DNA of 64,000 nt from a bacterium (GCA_017405875.1 JAFQZM010000031.1:1-64000), one strand, 5' to 3'; shown: positions 24,623 through 35,200, counted from the first letter of the stretch. Notes: generated by a model from the letters alone, not told the origin. Program-made: numbers and translations.

Positions 24623-26074
24623 ATGAAACAGTTTGAAATCATACAATCAATGAAAGAAAATGTATTCCCCAAGTCAACCGGCCTTAATGTGGCTCTGCTC
24701 ATAGGCTCATGCGCAAGAGGAACTCTCACTGCGAAATCCGATATAGACATCTCGCTTTGGATTGACAAAGAACTTTTTGATGTAGACAAATTCATATCAT
24801 TGTTAAAAGAGTTCGTTGGTGGCATAAAAAAAATTCTTCCGGTAGCAATGCGCGGGAAAATTGCTGTTTATTTTTCGGATTGTCCAAAGATGGAACTGCT
24901 AATTTTTTCAACAATTGACGGGCTTGACAGACATTTTCTCGGTTCGGAAATAGAAAACCGGCTGGAAAATGTTTTATTTTCAAAAGACGGAAGTACGAAA
25001 GAAAAACTTTTATCTCATTTAAATGCAATCCTTTTGCAAAAAAAAGAGAAGGCTCCTTATGAAAAAGAGAGAATTGTCAGAGAACTTGCCGACAGATTTC
25101 TCTATGAATTTGAAAATGCCTCCTCCAAGCACAAAAGAAGTGACAGTTATAAGTTTTATTTTGACTACAATATCGCCTTTCAGATAGCCGTACAACTTTC
25201 TTATATTGCTCGCGGAAGTATGGAACATTATTACCTGCCTAAGAACTTTTCAAACGGCATGAGCAATGAAAAAAAAGAGGAATTTATATCCCTTGCCGGC
25301 TCATTGGATCTTCAGGAAGCCAATAAGAAAAAAAGATTGCTCCTTGATTTTTTCTATGAAGCGATACAAAACTGCAATATTCATTCAAAAGCAGAAACTG
25401 ACAACATTAAAGAGTTCCTTGAATCGGTGTATAGCCGTGATTATATTTGGAATTTCAGAGACATTTCTCTTTTTTGCAAACATTGCAAAAGCGGATTGGT
25501 TTTCCGTTCCTCAAGTTTTACCAGATATCAGCATGATAAATCGGTTTTTGAATCTGTGATCAAACAATACAAAATCAATTTGATAGTAGATCTGCGTGAA
25601 GACAAAGAATTAGAAGGAAACTCTTATGACAAAGAAATATTAGAAACTCACGGCATCAGATATCTTAATCTTGCAATCGATACAAAACGCCCGTTAATAA
25701 ATTTTGCAGACAACTTGCGGCTTGACATGGAAAAAGAATATCGCTGGTTTGCTGTCGGAAACAAGGATTTCTTTAACAACCTTTTTACTCAAATAAATCC
25801 TGAAAAAGATGTAATGATGATCCACTGTTTTGCAGGGAAAGATCGTACAGGTTGTGTCTGTGCACTGATAGAACTCCTTGCCGGAGAATCGAAAAATACT
25901 GTAGAAACTGATTATCTTGAAAGTGAAATGGACAGTAAGATCGAATACATAAGAGCATTTATTGATGCGATTGATGAATGCGGAGGAGCTGAAAAATTTT
26001 TGTTGTCCTGCGGCATTCCTGCTGAAACAATCGATCTTTGGAAAAAAACTATAAAAAACAAAGAGGTGCGATGA
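24623..26074 (+). CDS. Nucleotidyltransferase-tyrosine phosphatase fusion
   Basis: 483 residues. The N-terminal domain is a Pol-beta-type minimal nucleotidyltransferase with GSCARGTLTAKSDIDIS, the metal-binding acidic pair being Asp40 and Asp42. A helical middle region follows. The C-terminal 190 residues form a protein tyrosine/dual-specificity phosphatase-like domain with DLREDKEL and the P-loop HCFAGKDRTG (Cys402, Arg408). One polypeptide thus both transfers nucleotides and removes phosphates, either as a modify/reverse pair or in consecutive steps on a small molecule. The stop overlaps the next start (ATGA). Confidence 0.87.
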   Translation: MKQFEIIQSMKENVFPKSTGLNVALLIGSCARGTLTAKSDIDISLWIDKELFDVDKFISLLKEFVGGIKKILPVAMRGKIAVYFSDCPKMELLIFSTIDGLDRHFLGSEIENRLENVLFSKDGSTKEKLLSHLNAILLQKKEKAPYEKERIVRELADRFLYEFENASSKHKRSDSYKFYFDYNIAFQIAVQLSYIARGSMEHYYLPKNFSNGMSNEKKEEFISLAGSLDLQEANKKKRLLLDFFYEAIQNCNIHSKAETDNIKEFLESVYSRDYIWNFRDISLFCKHCKSGLVFRSSSFTRYQHDKSVFESVIKQYKINLIVDLREDKELEGNSYDKEILETHGIRYLNLAIDTKRPLINFADNLRLDMEKEYRWFAVGNKDFFNNLFTQINPEKDVMMIHCFAGKDRTGCVCALIELLAGESKNTVETDYLESEMDSKIEYIRAFIDAIDECGGAEKFLLSCGIPAETIDLWKKTIKNKEVR

Positions 26075-26676
26075 ATAACTTTTTAAGCGAAGTCCGGAAA
26101 ATCAAAAATCCTGGCCGTGAAAAAATTGCCGTTTTAATTCGGCATGGTGAACGTGAAAACATACCGGAAGGAACTTTCGGAAACGAAATTCTCCTGACAG
26201 AAAAAGGGAAACATGATTCAACGGAACTTGGGAAACAGCTTGCTGCTTATCGAATTAACAAAATTTTTACCAGTCCCGTCAAACGTTGTGTGCAAACTGC
26301 AGAGATGATAAAAAAAGGTTTGAGACAGGATGTTAAGATAATTCTTTCGAACCAGCTTGGGAATCCCGGATTTCATATTTCTAACGGACATACAGCCGGA
26401 AAAGCTTTTTTGGATTACGGATGTTTCGGAGTTTTCGAACGATTCTTACACAACGAGAATATCGAAGGTGTTGCCGACGCAAATTCTCTTAGAACCGACG
26501 CGGTCAACTGGCTGTATAAAGAAACTCAGGAAAATGGTCTGACCTTGTTTATAACACATGACTCGTTGATTGCTCATTTCGCATTCGCAAACAACATAAG
26601 AGAATATTCTCCCGACAATTGGGTCGATTTTCTGGATGGTATAATATTAAATTTTTCAGAGGGAACGAAAAAGTGA
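26071..26676 (+). CDS. Histidine phosphatase family protein
   Basis: 201 residues of the phosphoglycerate mutase-like fold. The catalytic RHGE motif is in VLIRHGERENIPEG, followed by LLTEKGKHDSTELGKQL, the FTSPVKRCVQTAEMI segment with its Arg, and a late THDS histidine. It is the second phosphatase in this operon. The ATG at 26071 overlaps the previous stop and has GAGGTG upstream. Its substrate is likely a small phosphorylated metabolite of the pathway (inference from context). Confidence 0.88.
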   Translation: MNNFLSEVRKIKNPGREKIAVLIRHGERENIPEGTFGNEILLTEKGKHDSTELGKQLAAYRINKIFTSPVKRCVQTAEMIKKGLRQDVKIILSNQLGNPGFHISNGHTAGKAFLDYGCFGVFERFLHNENIEGVADANSLRTDAVNWLYKETQENGLTLFITHDSLIAHFAFANNIREYSPDNWVDFLDGIILNFSEGTKK

Positions 26677-28340
26677 AACCTACTCTTGCACTTTACGGAA
26701 TAAAAGACCGCAACAACACAAAATATCCGGCTTTCGTTCACGATCACAATCTCTGTCTCATGCAGGACGGGAAAATTATTCAGTACCTGCAGCTGGAACG
26801 CTACACGCGGCGGAAGTATGACAACCGTTTGGATCTCTTCATTGAAGAACTGGCGGAGAATCGAATTATTGATCTCCCCGAAGATTTTGACTTCGTGTGC
26901 GTCAATGATTTTACCGGAAACGCTTTCATTTCCTCTGGCGGAAGATGGCATTTCGAGTCTGATTTCCGGGAAACGCTTTCACCCGAACTGATTCCGGCGC
27001 GCGCTTACCTGAACGATGCCGGCGGTTTCGGTGGAAAAGAGTTGCCGGCTTTCTGCTGCCCGCACGAAATCGCACATATTTTTTCCGCTGTTCCTTTTTA
27101 CGGAGAGTTTAGGGAAAACAGTCTTCTCGTTTCTTTTGACGGGGCTTCAAGCCTTGGAAATTATTCAGCATTTTTGTATCAAAACGCTAAATTGACGCTT
27201 GTTGAAAACAATTGGTCGGATTTAGGTTTTGCCTCAAAATTTTTCAACGACAACAAACTTTCCTTTCTTATGCTTGGCGCAGAACAGGCCGAGCATTGCT
27301 CCGTTCCCGGGAAACTCATGGGGTTTGCAAGTTGGGGAAAGTATGATCCTGAAATTGAAATCTGGCTCCGTGAAAACGACTTTTTCAACCGCTACAATAA
27401 TTTCAGCGGAAGCGGAATCCTTGATTCAATCAGGAAGCGCTTCGGTGATGTCTGTTCCGGCTTTGATACTCACAACGCTTTCTTGCAGGATTGTGCGGCA
27501 ACCTTACAGCATATTTTTGAAAATGCAGTGCTTGAAAAACTCACTTCTCTTCAGGAAAAATTTCATGCCGATTACCTCTATTACGGCGGCGGTTGCGCAC
27601 TAAACATCGTTACGAACACGAAAATCGTCGAAAGCGGTCTCTTCAAGGATGTGTTTATCGCTCCCTGCTGCAATGACAGCGGCCTAAGCATGGGTGCTGC
27701 CGCATTTATGGAAATACAGAAAGGAAACAAAATTCAATTTCACAATCCATATCTCTGCAATGCAGGACTTTCAGAAACAGAATATGAAGTTTCGGATTCT
27801 GAAATAAAGGCAACAGCAGAACTTCTTATGCAGCACAAAATTGCAGGGATCTGCAACGGAACAGCGGAAACCGGTCCCCGCGCTCTCGGGAACAGAAGCC
27901 TTGTCGCTCTTGCCGACAGCAGAGAACTGGCTCAGAAAATTAGTATGGAAGTAAAAAAACGCGAATGGTATCGTCCGGTTGCACCGATTATGCTGCTTGA
28001 GAATGCAAAAACCGTTGTCGAACAGAAAGTGTCATTTCTCGCCCGTTTTATGCTTCAGGACTTCACTGTCAAAAACGGATACCGTGAAAAAATGGCCGGA
28101 GTGGTTCATGCGAACAACACTGCGAGGATACAGACTGTTGCGGACAAATCAGAAAATCCGTTTATGTTCCGCCTTCTTTCTTTTCTGCATGAAAAATACG
28201 GAGTCAATGCGCTTATCAACACATCTTTCAATGCACAGGGCGAACCGATAGTCCATACTGCGCAGCAGGCTTTACAGTCAGCGAAAAAAATGAAACTTGA
28301 TGGAATAGTGATTAACGGAAAATTGGAGGTTTTAAGATGA
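26673..28340 (+). CDS. Carbamoyltransferase, NodU/CmcH family
   Basis: 555 residues. The N-terminal half has the ASKHA-type domain with CCPHEIAHIFSAV (metal-binding His) and FDGASSLGNYS. YYGGGCALNIVTNTK, ETGPRALGNRSLVALADS and the C-terminal NTSFNAQGEPIV motif are diagnostic of the family. These enzymes transfer carbamoyl from carbamoyl phosphate to hydroxyl groups of sugars or antibiotics, through carbamoyl-AMP. GTG at 26673 is used as start because it overlaps the previous stop (GTGA) and AGAGGG lies 9 bases upstream. Confidence 0.9.
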   Translation: MKPTLALYGIKDRNNTKYPAFVHDHNLCLMQDGKIIQYLQLERYTRRKYDNRLDLFIEELAENRIIDLPEDFDFVCVNDFTGNAFISSGGRWHFESDFRETLSPELIPARAYLNDAGGFGGKELPAFCCPHEIAHIFSAVPFYGEFRENSLLVSFDGASSLGNYSAFLYQNAKLTLVENNWSDLGFASKFFNDNKLSFLMLGAEQAEHCSVPGKLMGFASWGKYDPEIEIWLRENDFFNRYNNFSGSGILDSIRKRFGDVCSGFDTHNAFLQDCAATLQHIFENAVLEKLTSLQEKFHADYLYYGGGCALNIVTNTKIVESGLFKDVFIAPCCNDSGLSMGAAAFMEIQKGNKIQFHNPYLCNAGLSETEYEVSDSEIKATAELLMQHKIAGICNGTAETGPRALGNRSLVALADSRELAQKISMEVKKREWYRPVAPIMLLENAKTVVEQKVSFLARFMLQDFTVKNGYREKMAGVVHANNTARIQTVADKSENPFMFRLLSFLHEKYGVNALINTSFNAQGEPIVHTAQQALQSAKKMKLDGIVINGKLEVLR

Positions 28341-29035
28341 ACTGGCGTGAAATAAAAGATGATCAAACTGAAAAACGGTTTTATTTTAACGGGGAGCCCC
28401 TTTTCAAACAGTTCAAGTCGCTTCTCAAATTCCACGAACCGGGACTCGCACCTGTTGAGGATGAAAGCGGCTGGTATCATATTGATGTCAACGGAAATGA
28501 AATATATCCGGAACGTTACGAGCGGACTTTCGGTTTCTACTGCAATCGTGCTGCAGTAACATCAAAAGAGGGTTGTTTTCACATCGGAACGGACGGAAAA
28601 TCGGCATATTCCGAACGATATGCATGGTGTGGAAATTTTCAGGAAAACATCTGCACTGTCCGTGACAAAAACGTCAACTATTTTCACATTGATACGGACG
28701 GGAAGCGGCTTTACAAGGAAAACTATCTTTATGCCGGTGATTTCCGCGACGGAATTGCCTGCGTAAAATGTTCCGACGGTTTTTGGCGGCATATAAAGGC
28801 AGACGGCACTTTTCTGAACTCAAAAGGCTTTCTGGATCTGGGAGTTTTCCACAAAAATATCGCTCCAGCCCGTGACGAAAATGGCTGGTTTCATTCGGAT
28901 GTCAGAGGCGAACCTCTTTATGCCGAGAGATATCTGAACATTGAACCGTTCTACAACGGATTCGCCCTGGTAACGAATTTCGACTGGTCAAAAAAAATAA
29001 TCAACGAAAAAGGTGAGGTGATCTTATGTCTTTAA
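28337..29035 (+). CDS. WG-repeat protein
   Basis: 232 residues made almost wholly of about 35-residue WG-type repeats, each with an F/W-x-H-I-D/G-x-x-G-x-x-x-Y pattern: GWYHIDVNGNEIY, CFHIGTDGKSAY, YFHIDTDGKRLY, FWRHIKADGTF and GWFHSDVRGEPLY. WG repeats form small beta sheets that usually serve in binding. There is no signal peptide, so it is cytoplasmic. The ATG overlaps the end of the carbamoyltransferase gene and its own end overlaps the next gene. Its position in a tight biosynthetic operon suggests a scaffold or substrate-binding role. Confidence 0.85.
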   Translation: MNWREIKDDQTEKRFYFNGEPLFKQFKSLLKFHEPGLAPVEDESGWYHIDVNGNEIYPERYERTFGFYCNRAAVTSKEGCFHIGTDGKSAYSERYAWCGNFQENICTVRDKNVNYFHIDTDGKRLYKENYLYAGDFRDGIACVKCSDGFWRHIKADGTFLNSKGFLDLGVFHKNIAPARDENGWFHSDVRGEPLYAERYLNIEPFYNGFALVTNFDWSKKIINEKGEVILCL

Positions 29036-29964
29036 AAAACAAAAAAATTCTGGTAACAGGCGCACTAGGCTTCATCGGACGCACACTTTTGGAGACTTTA
29101 ATCGAACAAGACTGCGGTGCGGAACTTTACGGAATCGATATAAAAAAGTTCCCTGAAAATGCCGAAAAACTGAGATCCGTTCATTTTGAGAATATCGACA
29201 TCAGGGATGAAGATAAAATCAAATCATATATCCGCAAAAACCACTTTGACGGGATCGTGCATCTTGCAGCCGTAAGCCGTGTTGCGGTAGCGGAAGAAGA
29301 CAAAAAGAAATGCATTGACACGAACTACAAGGGAACAAAATATATTGCCGAAGCCGTAAGTGAGAATCCCGATTCATGGATGATTTTCGGAAGCAGCCGC
29401 GAAGTTTACGGTGAACAGGAAAAATTTCCTGTTTCAGAGGATGCGGAACTCCTTCCGTTAAACATTTACGGATTCTATAAACTTGAAGGAGAACGGATCG
29501 TTCGGGGAAATGTAAAAAAGCACGTTATCCTCCGTTTTTCGAATGTTTACGGCAATGAATATGATATTCCGGAACGTGTGATTCCAAAATTTACAGCAAC
29601 TGCCCTTGAAGGCGGCGAGCTGGTTCTGGAAGGCGGCGAACAAATAATAGATTTCACTCATATAGATGACACAGTTTTTGCAATTATCCAATGCATGTCG
29701 GCACTTGAAAAAAACGAAATTATGCAGAAAACGATGCATATCCTTCCAGGAATAGGCCGCAATATTACCGATATAATTGATATTTTGCGTAGCAACGGAT
29801 TGAATTTTTCGGTAAAACGGAATGCTCCACGCAGTTATGATGTCCAAAAATTCATAGGAGACTCAAAAAAATGTAGAGATTTTTTAAAAGGTATCTCTTT
29901 TACGGACTTGGAAACAGGAATCCAGAAATTAATCGAAATCTACCAATCGAAAAAAAGAAAATGA
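29026..29964 (+). CDS. NAD-dependent epimerase/dehydratase (extended SDR)
   Basis: 312 residues of the extended short-chain dehydrogenase family. The nucleotide-binding motif is TGALGFIG near the N-terminus, HLAAVSRVAVAEE and SSREVYGEQ follow, and the YGFYK pair (YxxxK) gives the catalytic Tyr and Lys. Such enzymes act on nucleotide-activated sugars. It overlaps the WG-repeat gene by 10 bases and ends the operon that begins at 22082. Together with the GT4 and carbamoyltransferase genes it points to a carbamoylated, glycosylated product. Confidence 0.9.
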   Translation: MSLKNKKILVTGALGFIGRTLLETLIEQDCGAELYGIDIKKFPENAEKLRSVHFENIDIRDEDKIKSYIRKNHFDGIVHLAAVSRVAVAEEDKKKCIDTNYKGTKYIAEAVSENPDSWMIFGSSREVYGEQEKFPVSEDAELLPLNIYGFYKLEGERIVRGNVKKHVILRFSNVYGNEYDIPERVIPKFTATALEGGELVLEGGEQIIDFTHIDDTVFAIIQCMSALEKNEIMQKTMHILPGIGRNITDIIDILRSNGLNFSVKRNAPRSYDVQKFIGDSKKCRDFLKGISFTDLETGIQKLIEIYQSKKRK

Positions 29965-29970
29965 TAATTT

Positions 29971-30012
29971 TTTGTCAACTCTCTCATTTTCCACCCCTTA
30001 CATGTCGTGTAG
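29971..30012 (+). promoter_or_regulatory. Island promoter element C
   Basis: TTTGTCAACT, 16 bases, CTTACATGTCGTGTAGG. It lies 34 bp before the zinc-ribbon gene and just after the epimerase stop. Confidence 0.65.
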
Positions 30013-30045
30013 GCGTTTGATTGACAAGACAAATGGAGGGAAAAG

Positions 30046-30336
30046 ATGAAAGACGATTTCGGAAGAGATTTGAGATGCAAAAGCACGGGAAAGATCTGCT
30101 ACACTGAAAGAGAAGCGGGAAACGCTCTCAACGGAGCAAAAAAATGCGGACACGCGAACGAGATCCCGAAAAGGAAATATTACTGCTCAAAATGCGGCTG
30201 CTACCACCTTACGCACTATTCCTTCTACAAAAGTGACAAACCTCAGCGCGAATTCAGACGAAAACTCAGAAACATTATCGCTTTTGAAGACGACAGAACA
30301 TGGCACGAAGAATACCGTCTTCTTTGCGTTGCCTAA
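30046..30336 (+). CDS. Small zinc-ribbon protein
   Basis: 96 residues, basic. A YCSKCGCYHLTH knuckle combined with CKSTGKIC earlier in the chain could bind one or two zinc ions. There is no signal peptide. GGAGGG lies upstream of the ATG and promoter element C directly before it. The protein resembles small cytoplasmic zinc-ribbon proteins that may bind nucleic acid; no function is known. It is followed 25 bases later by the Lcl lipoprotein gene. Confidence 0.75.
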   Translation: MKDDFGRDLRCKSTGKICYTEREAGNALNGAKKCGHANEIPKRKYYCSKCGCYHLTHYSFYKSDKPQREFRRKLRNIIAFEDDRTWHEEYRLLCVA

Positions 30337-30361
30337 AACAACCACATAACGGAGGGAAACG

Positions 30362-32098
30362 ATGAAAAATATCTCAATGATCTTACACCTTTGCATGATT
30401 ACACTCTGCTTGATGTCCGGCTGTTCTTCAAAAGAAGAAGTTCAGAAAGCAAAAAACGAAGGCATAATTCTGCTTCAAGACACTGAAAATGATCCCGATC
30501 CTGCCATACGCCGTGAGAAGCAGTCCACTGTAAAAACCGATGTCGCTCCAAATCTTATGTGGTCGCAGCCCTCTCCCGGACCGATGTATTACGACACCAT
30601 CGCAGAATACTGCGAAGAGCTGCGCGAAGACGGTTTTTCCGACTGGAGAGCGCCGACAACCGGGGAATTGAAATCAATCATGAAGGAGTGTTCCGGTTTC
30701 AAGGAAGGAAGCAGCATATTCTACACAGAAAAAGAATCAGACACATTAAAGAGTGATGTCAACGGATTTTTTCTTTACGAGGGCTGTTTCTGGTCTTTTA
30801 ACGAAAAGGAAAATGACCGAGACTGGTTTAACGGTTACGGGATGATTAGCGGAAGAAAAAGCTGTCTTGCCGATCCTGACTGGCATCCGTGCCGCCCGTG
30901 TAAGCGGGATCTCTGCCATGTTGCGTGCGTCAGGGAATCTTCCCCGAAAGATTTTGCCGGAGAAAAAATAATAGAAATCAAAAAAGCAGTTGTTCCCGAC
31001 AAACTGCAGTGGTCTGAAAGCACGATGTCAGAGAAGAAAAACTACTCGGCTTCCCTACTTTCAGAGCGGCACATTATGTACACCGCCGCAAAAGAAATTT
31101 GCGATGAAAGCTGGGTTTGTGAAGAAGAGGAAGAACGGAAAATTCCCTGCGGATACCTGTACCGTGACTGCATGGACGACACTTTCGGGGTGCATGATGC
31201 CTATTCATACTGCGAATCTTTAAGAGAAGGAGGTTTCAGCGACTGGCGCCAGCCGACAATAGAAGAATTAAAATCGCTGCACGGCAGATATAAAAAGCCG
31301 GAAAAAGATGCAGACGAAAGTTTTTTCCTTGCTGCAAGAAGCAGTCACGGGGTACGCGCTCTCACGGCAAACAGTATCTGGGACGGCTCTCATGCAAGGC
31401 CAGACCGGTTCGGCTGGATATACAGCCCCGTGCTGGATCTCGCCCTCTATGTGCCGGTGATAAACCACGATACAAACGTAACCTGCGTGCGCGACAGAAA
31501 AGAGGACGACAACAAGGTCAAAACCAAAAATAAACCTGTGAAATCATTGCCAAATTCCAAATCTTTGAAGTGGTCTGCCGAGGCAGCCGATCCGATGACA
31601 TGGGAAGAAGCAAAAAATTACTGCGCCGACCTTGCGGAAAACAACCATTCCGACTGGCACCTGCCAAACATAGACGAATTGCGCACGCTCATTCAAAACT
31701 GCGACAAAACCAAAGCGGGAGGCAAATGCAGGATCAGCGAAAACAGACAGTGCCTTAATGAAAAATGCTGGAGCAAGGATTGCAACGGGTGCGGCAGAAT
31801 CAACACGCTGCCGGCAAAAACGGAATACTATGAGCTCGGAGAAGAAACAAAGAAACAACTCTTGGAAGAAATAAACGATCCCAAATTCAGCAGAATCAAA
31901 TCAAACGATGCTTTCTGGTCGTCAACTCTCGACCCGGAAAACACTAAAGAAGCATGGGGCGTTGACTTCTTGAATGCAAGAGTCGGTCATATGACAATAC
32001 TTATTGACGCATACGATCGCGGAGGAGCACATTCGGCAGATTTTCCGTATATTCTCGACTATAAACTCAAAGTCGTATGTGTAAGGAATAACCAATAA
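30362..32098 (+). CDS. Lipoprotein with repeated Lcl/DUF1566 domains
   Basis: 578 residues. The signal ends CLMSGCSS (lipobox MSGC). Three DUF1566-like lectin-fold segments start near residues 64, 215 and 400, with LMWSQ / LQWSE / LKWSA at the start and GFSDWRAPT, GFSDWRQPT and HSDWHLPN in the core. The second is the most degenerate. It is a relative of the lipoprotein at 13279 and of the C-terminal domain of the RavA-like protein. Its place in the island, behind a zinc-ribbon gene and element C, suggests it is induced with the other island genes. Confidence 0.85.
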   Translation: MKNISMILHLCMITLCLMSGCSSKEEVQKAKNEGIILLQDTENDPDPAIRREKQSTVKTDVAPNLMWSQPSPGPMYYDTIAEYCEELREDGFSDWRAPTTGELKSIMKECSGFKEGSSIFYTEKESDTLKSDVNGFFLYEGCFWSFNEKENDRDWFNGYGMISGRKSCLADPDWHPCRPCKRDLCHVACVRESSPKDFAGEKIIEIKKAVVPDKLQWSESTMSEKKNYSASLLSERHIMYTAAKEICDESWVCEEEEERKIPCGYLYRDCMDDTFGVHDAYSYCESLREGGFSDWRQPTIEELKSLHGRYKKPEKDADESFFLAARSSHGVRALTANSIWDGSHARPDRFGWIYSPVLDLALYVPVINHDTNVTCVRDRKEDDNKVKTKNKPVKSLPNSKSLKWSAEAADPMTWEEAKNYCADLAENNHSDWHLPNIDELRTLIQNCDKTKAGGKCRISENRQCLNEKCWSKDCNGCGRINTLPAKTEYYELGEETKKQLLEEINDPKFSRIKSNDAFWSSTLDPENTKEAWGVDFLNARVGHMTILIDAYDRGGAHSADFPYILDYKLKVVCVRNNQ

Positions 32099-32129
32099 TT
32101 TAACATCTTTATGCTTTTTGCACAGAATT

Positions 32130-32172
32130 TTTGTCAACTCAGGGATTTTTTACCGCTTATAAGTGGTGTGAG
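32130..32172 (+). promoter_or_regulatory. Island promoter element D
   Basis: TTTGTCAACT, 16 bases, CTTATAAGTGGTGTGAG, 33 bp before the kinase-helicase gene. Confidence 0.68.
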
Positions 32173-32204
32173 TTGATGGTCAACTGTAAAATGGAGGTTT
32201 TAAA

Positions 32205-35200
32205 ATGACTAAAATCCTAGGAAAATACGAGATAATCAGTGAAGAATCAGGAACTCTTAAAATCGCGCGATACAACGATTGTGATTACCGCATAGAGATC
32301 GTGCCTAAGACCTCGGCAAGCGGTAAATACTCCAATATCGCAAAAAACATCAACCTAGTTTCACACCAGAACATCAGCAACCTTAAGATCGAAGAAGATG
32401 ACAGAAACTTCTATTTTGTCGACAAGAATTTCGACGAAGGATATTCCGAATTGAAACCTGAATGGTTCGGTTCGAACTATGTTTCGCTCATAAAATGCTA
32501 CCAGCAGATCGTCGATGCTGTAGAGTATATTCACCAGAAAGGTTTTTACCACGGTAATATCAATCCTAAGAACATATTGATCGACAGAGAAGATCATGCC
32601 TATCTGCTCGATTTCGGCAGATGCTACATCTATGCGATGATGAACGGTTCGCCGGACAAGCGCTTCTATGCTCCGGAACAGAGAGCCTTAAACGAATGCC
32701 GCAAAGAAAGTGATATATACTCGCTAGGGCTTTGCATGCTCGACCTTTTGCTTGAGTCGCACTTCGATTCCTTTAAATTCTCGGAGACTTACAAAGATTT
32801 CGATTCTCTGGAAGAAATATACAGGTGCATTGCTGAACATGAAGAGCAGCTTGATAAAACGAATGCTGAACTGCTAATCATCATAAAAGCGATGCTGAAC
32901 GCTGATCCGGAAGAGCGCATAAAACTGCTTGATGTCCGCAGAAAACTCAACGATTTGCTGAGAGAGATCATGCCCAACAAGACTTTCGGCATTCAAATAG
33001 GCGGTCGCGTGCTTGAAAAATGGAGAGAAAACCACGATTGTGAACAGTATGTCGAAAAAGAGGACATTAGGGAAAGAATCGAAGATTACCGCGCCTATTT
33101 GGAGTTCGGAAAAGACAAAAGCGACCGCGATGAAATAAAGATCGCTATCGGAGATCTGACATTCTGCTGTTCCGCAAAAGAAAACAGTCATTATTTTTTC
33201 TGCTTTGGTATTCTCGAAAGTCCTTCCAAAACAGAACTCCTGCAAAAATACGGGCTTCCGACAGACGACATGTTCAAAATACTCGGCCCGAACGAACATG
33301 ACTGGAGCTGCGATGATGCAGGAAGCGTGATCGAGAAATTAAAAGAGCGCTACGAGCAGAAAAAACGCGAAAACGAGCGTTATGAAACTGACTCAAAAAG
33401 CATTGCAACTGAAGAGGAACTGCTGAAAGCGGAAAAAAGGACTATAGATGAAAAAAAGAACACCAGAAAAGTGATCCTGAAGGAATTGAACCGCGGTGAT
33501 GACACTTTGACGTTGGAATATATTATAGACAAAGACGAGAACAAATCCGAAAACTATACGACGGAAAATACTAGAGAAAACATTCCTTCCGAAAAAGATT
33601 TCAAACAGAAACAGGACGTTCTCCTGCAGGAGAATCTGAAGTCAGATGAAGTCCTCAAAGGTGTCGTGGAGAGATCTGAATCGGGCTTTTCCGTGACTGT
33701 AAAAGTGGGAAAATACGAAGTCGCGAAATATGCCGATGATCAAAAAAAAGAATTTCATCTGGAAAAAGGTGCGGAATACTTTCTGAGCTATGATTATCAG
33801 GCGGAAGAAGCCGTCTGGACCAAGAAAGACTGTGCTCTTTATCAGCTGCAGAACGGCAACGTATACATTCACAACTTCCTTAGAAAGATAAACCGGCCTC
33901 AGGAATTCATAAAAAACGATCTGATCGATGTAGAAAAGTTCTACAACACCAGCCTTGACGAAAATCAGCAGCTTGCGGTCCGGAAAGCCTTGTCTCTGGA
34001 TGACAAATGCGAACTGATGGTACTGCAGGGTCCTCCCGGAACAGGAAAGACCGTGACTATAACCGAGATAGTTACCCAGCTTTTAAAAACGCGGCCCCAC
34101 GAGAAAATACTTGTAGCGTCCCAGAGCAATCAGGCGGTTGACAATGTTCTGGAAAAGATCTGCGGCATCGAAGACAAGATCCTCCGCATCGGAAACGATG
34201 AGACGAAAATCAGCAAAACAGCGCAAAATTACCTGCCGCACAAAGTGCTGAACAAAATAATTCAGGACAACATAAAGCGTATAGACGGAAACTCCGTCTC
34301 GCACACGAACGAGGGAATACAAAATAAGATGACGGAACTGCAAAAAGACTTCAGGGAACAGTTGCAGCACATAACTTCCCAAATGGGAAACAACAGCAAA
34401 AATGGAGAAACAAACAAAGAAACCGAATTAGCTGCGCTTTTCACGCAGAATATCAGGCTCGTTTTCGGCACTTTGATCGGCATTTCATCATGGAAAAGTT
34501 TCAGAGAGATCGTTTTTGACACCGTGATCGTGGACGAGGCCGGAAGAGCCACTCTTAGCGAACTGCTCGTTCCCTGCATCAAAGCGAGAAAACTGATACT
34601 TGTCGGCGACCACAAACAGCTTGCACCGGTCATTGACGATGATGTGCTCGAAAAGATCAAAGACAGGGACGAAGCCAAAACTTCGTTCTTTCAGCGGGTG
34701 TTTGAGCGTATTCAGAATGCAGACAGACCTAATCTGCTTCATACGCTGAACCACAACTACCGCTCTGAAAGCAGAATCTGCGATCTGTATAACATACCCT
34801 TCTACAACGGCGAACTGAAGACAACCGATGCTGTAAACGCTCAAAAGAAACATTCTCTCAGCTTCAGATCAAGCGTCGTCTGGTACGACACCGGAATGCT
34901 GCCCGATAAGGAAGACGAACAGGAAGGAACCGGAAAAATAAACCGCTGCAACGCATCTGTTATCGAGAAAACATTGAGGCGGATCCAAACGGAGATGAAA
35001 AACTGCGGAATGAACTACGACATCGGAATAATCACGCCGTATAAGGCTCAGGCGGCGGCATTGCGCAAAAAACTCGCTGTAAAGAAAAATTTCGCAGAGT
35101 GCAGCATAGAGATCGGAACGGTCGACAGCTTCCAGGGAAGCGACAGGGACATCATCATCTATGACTGCGTAAGATCCGGAAAGTTGAAGGGCAAAGCGAA

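Noticed and set aside
13279-32098. A diversity-generating retroelement acting on the lectin-fold proteins
   Set aside because: No reverse transcriptase gene and no template/variable repeat pair is seen. Lcl domains alone are not enough.
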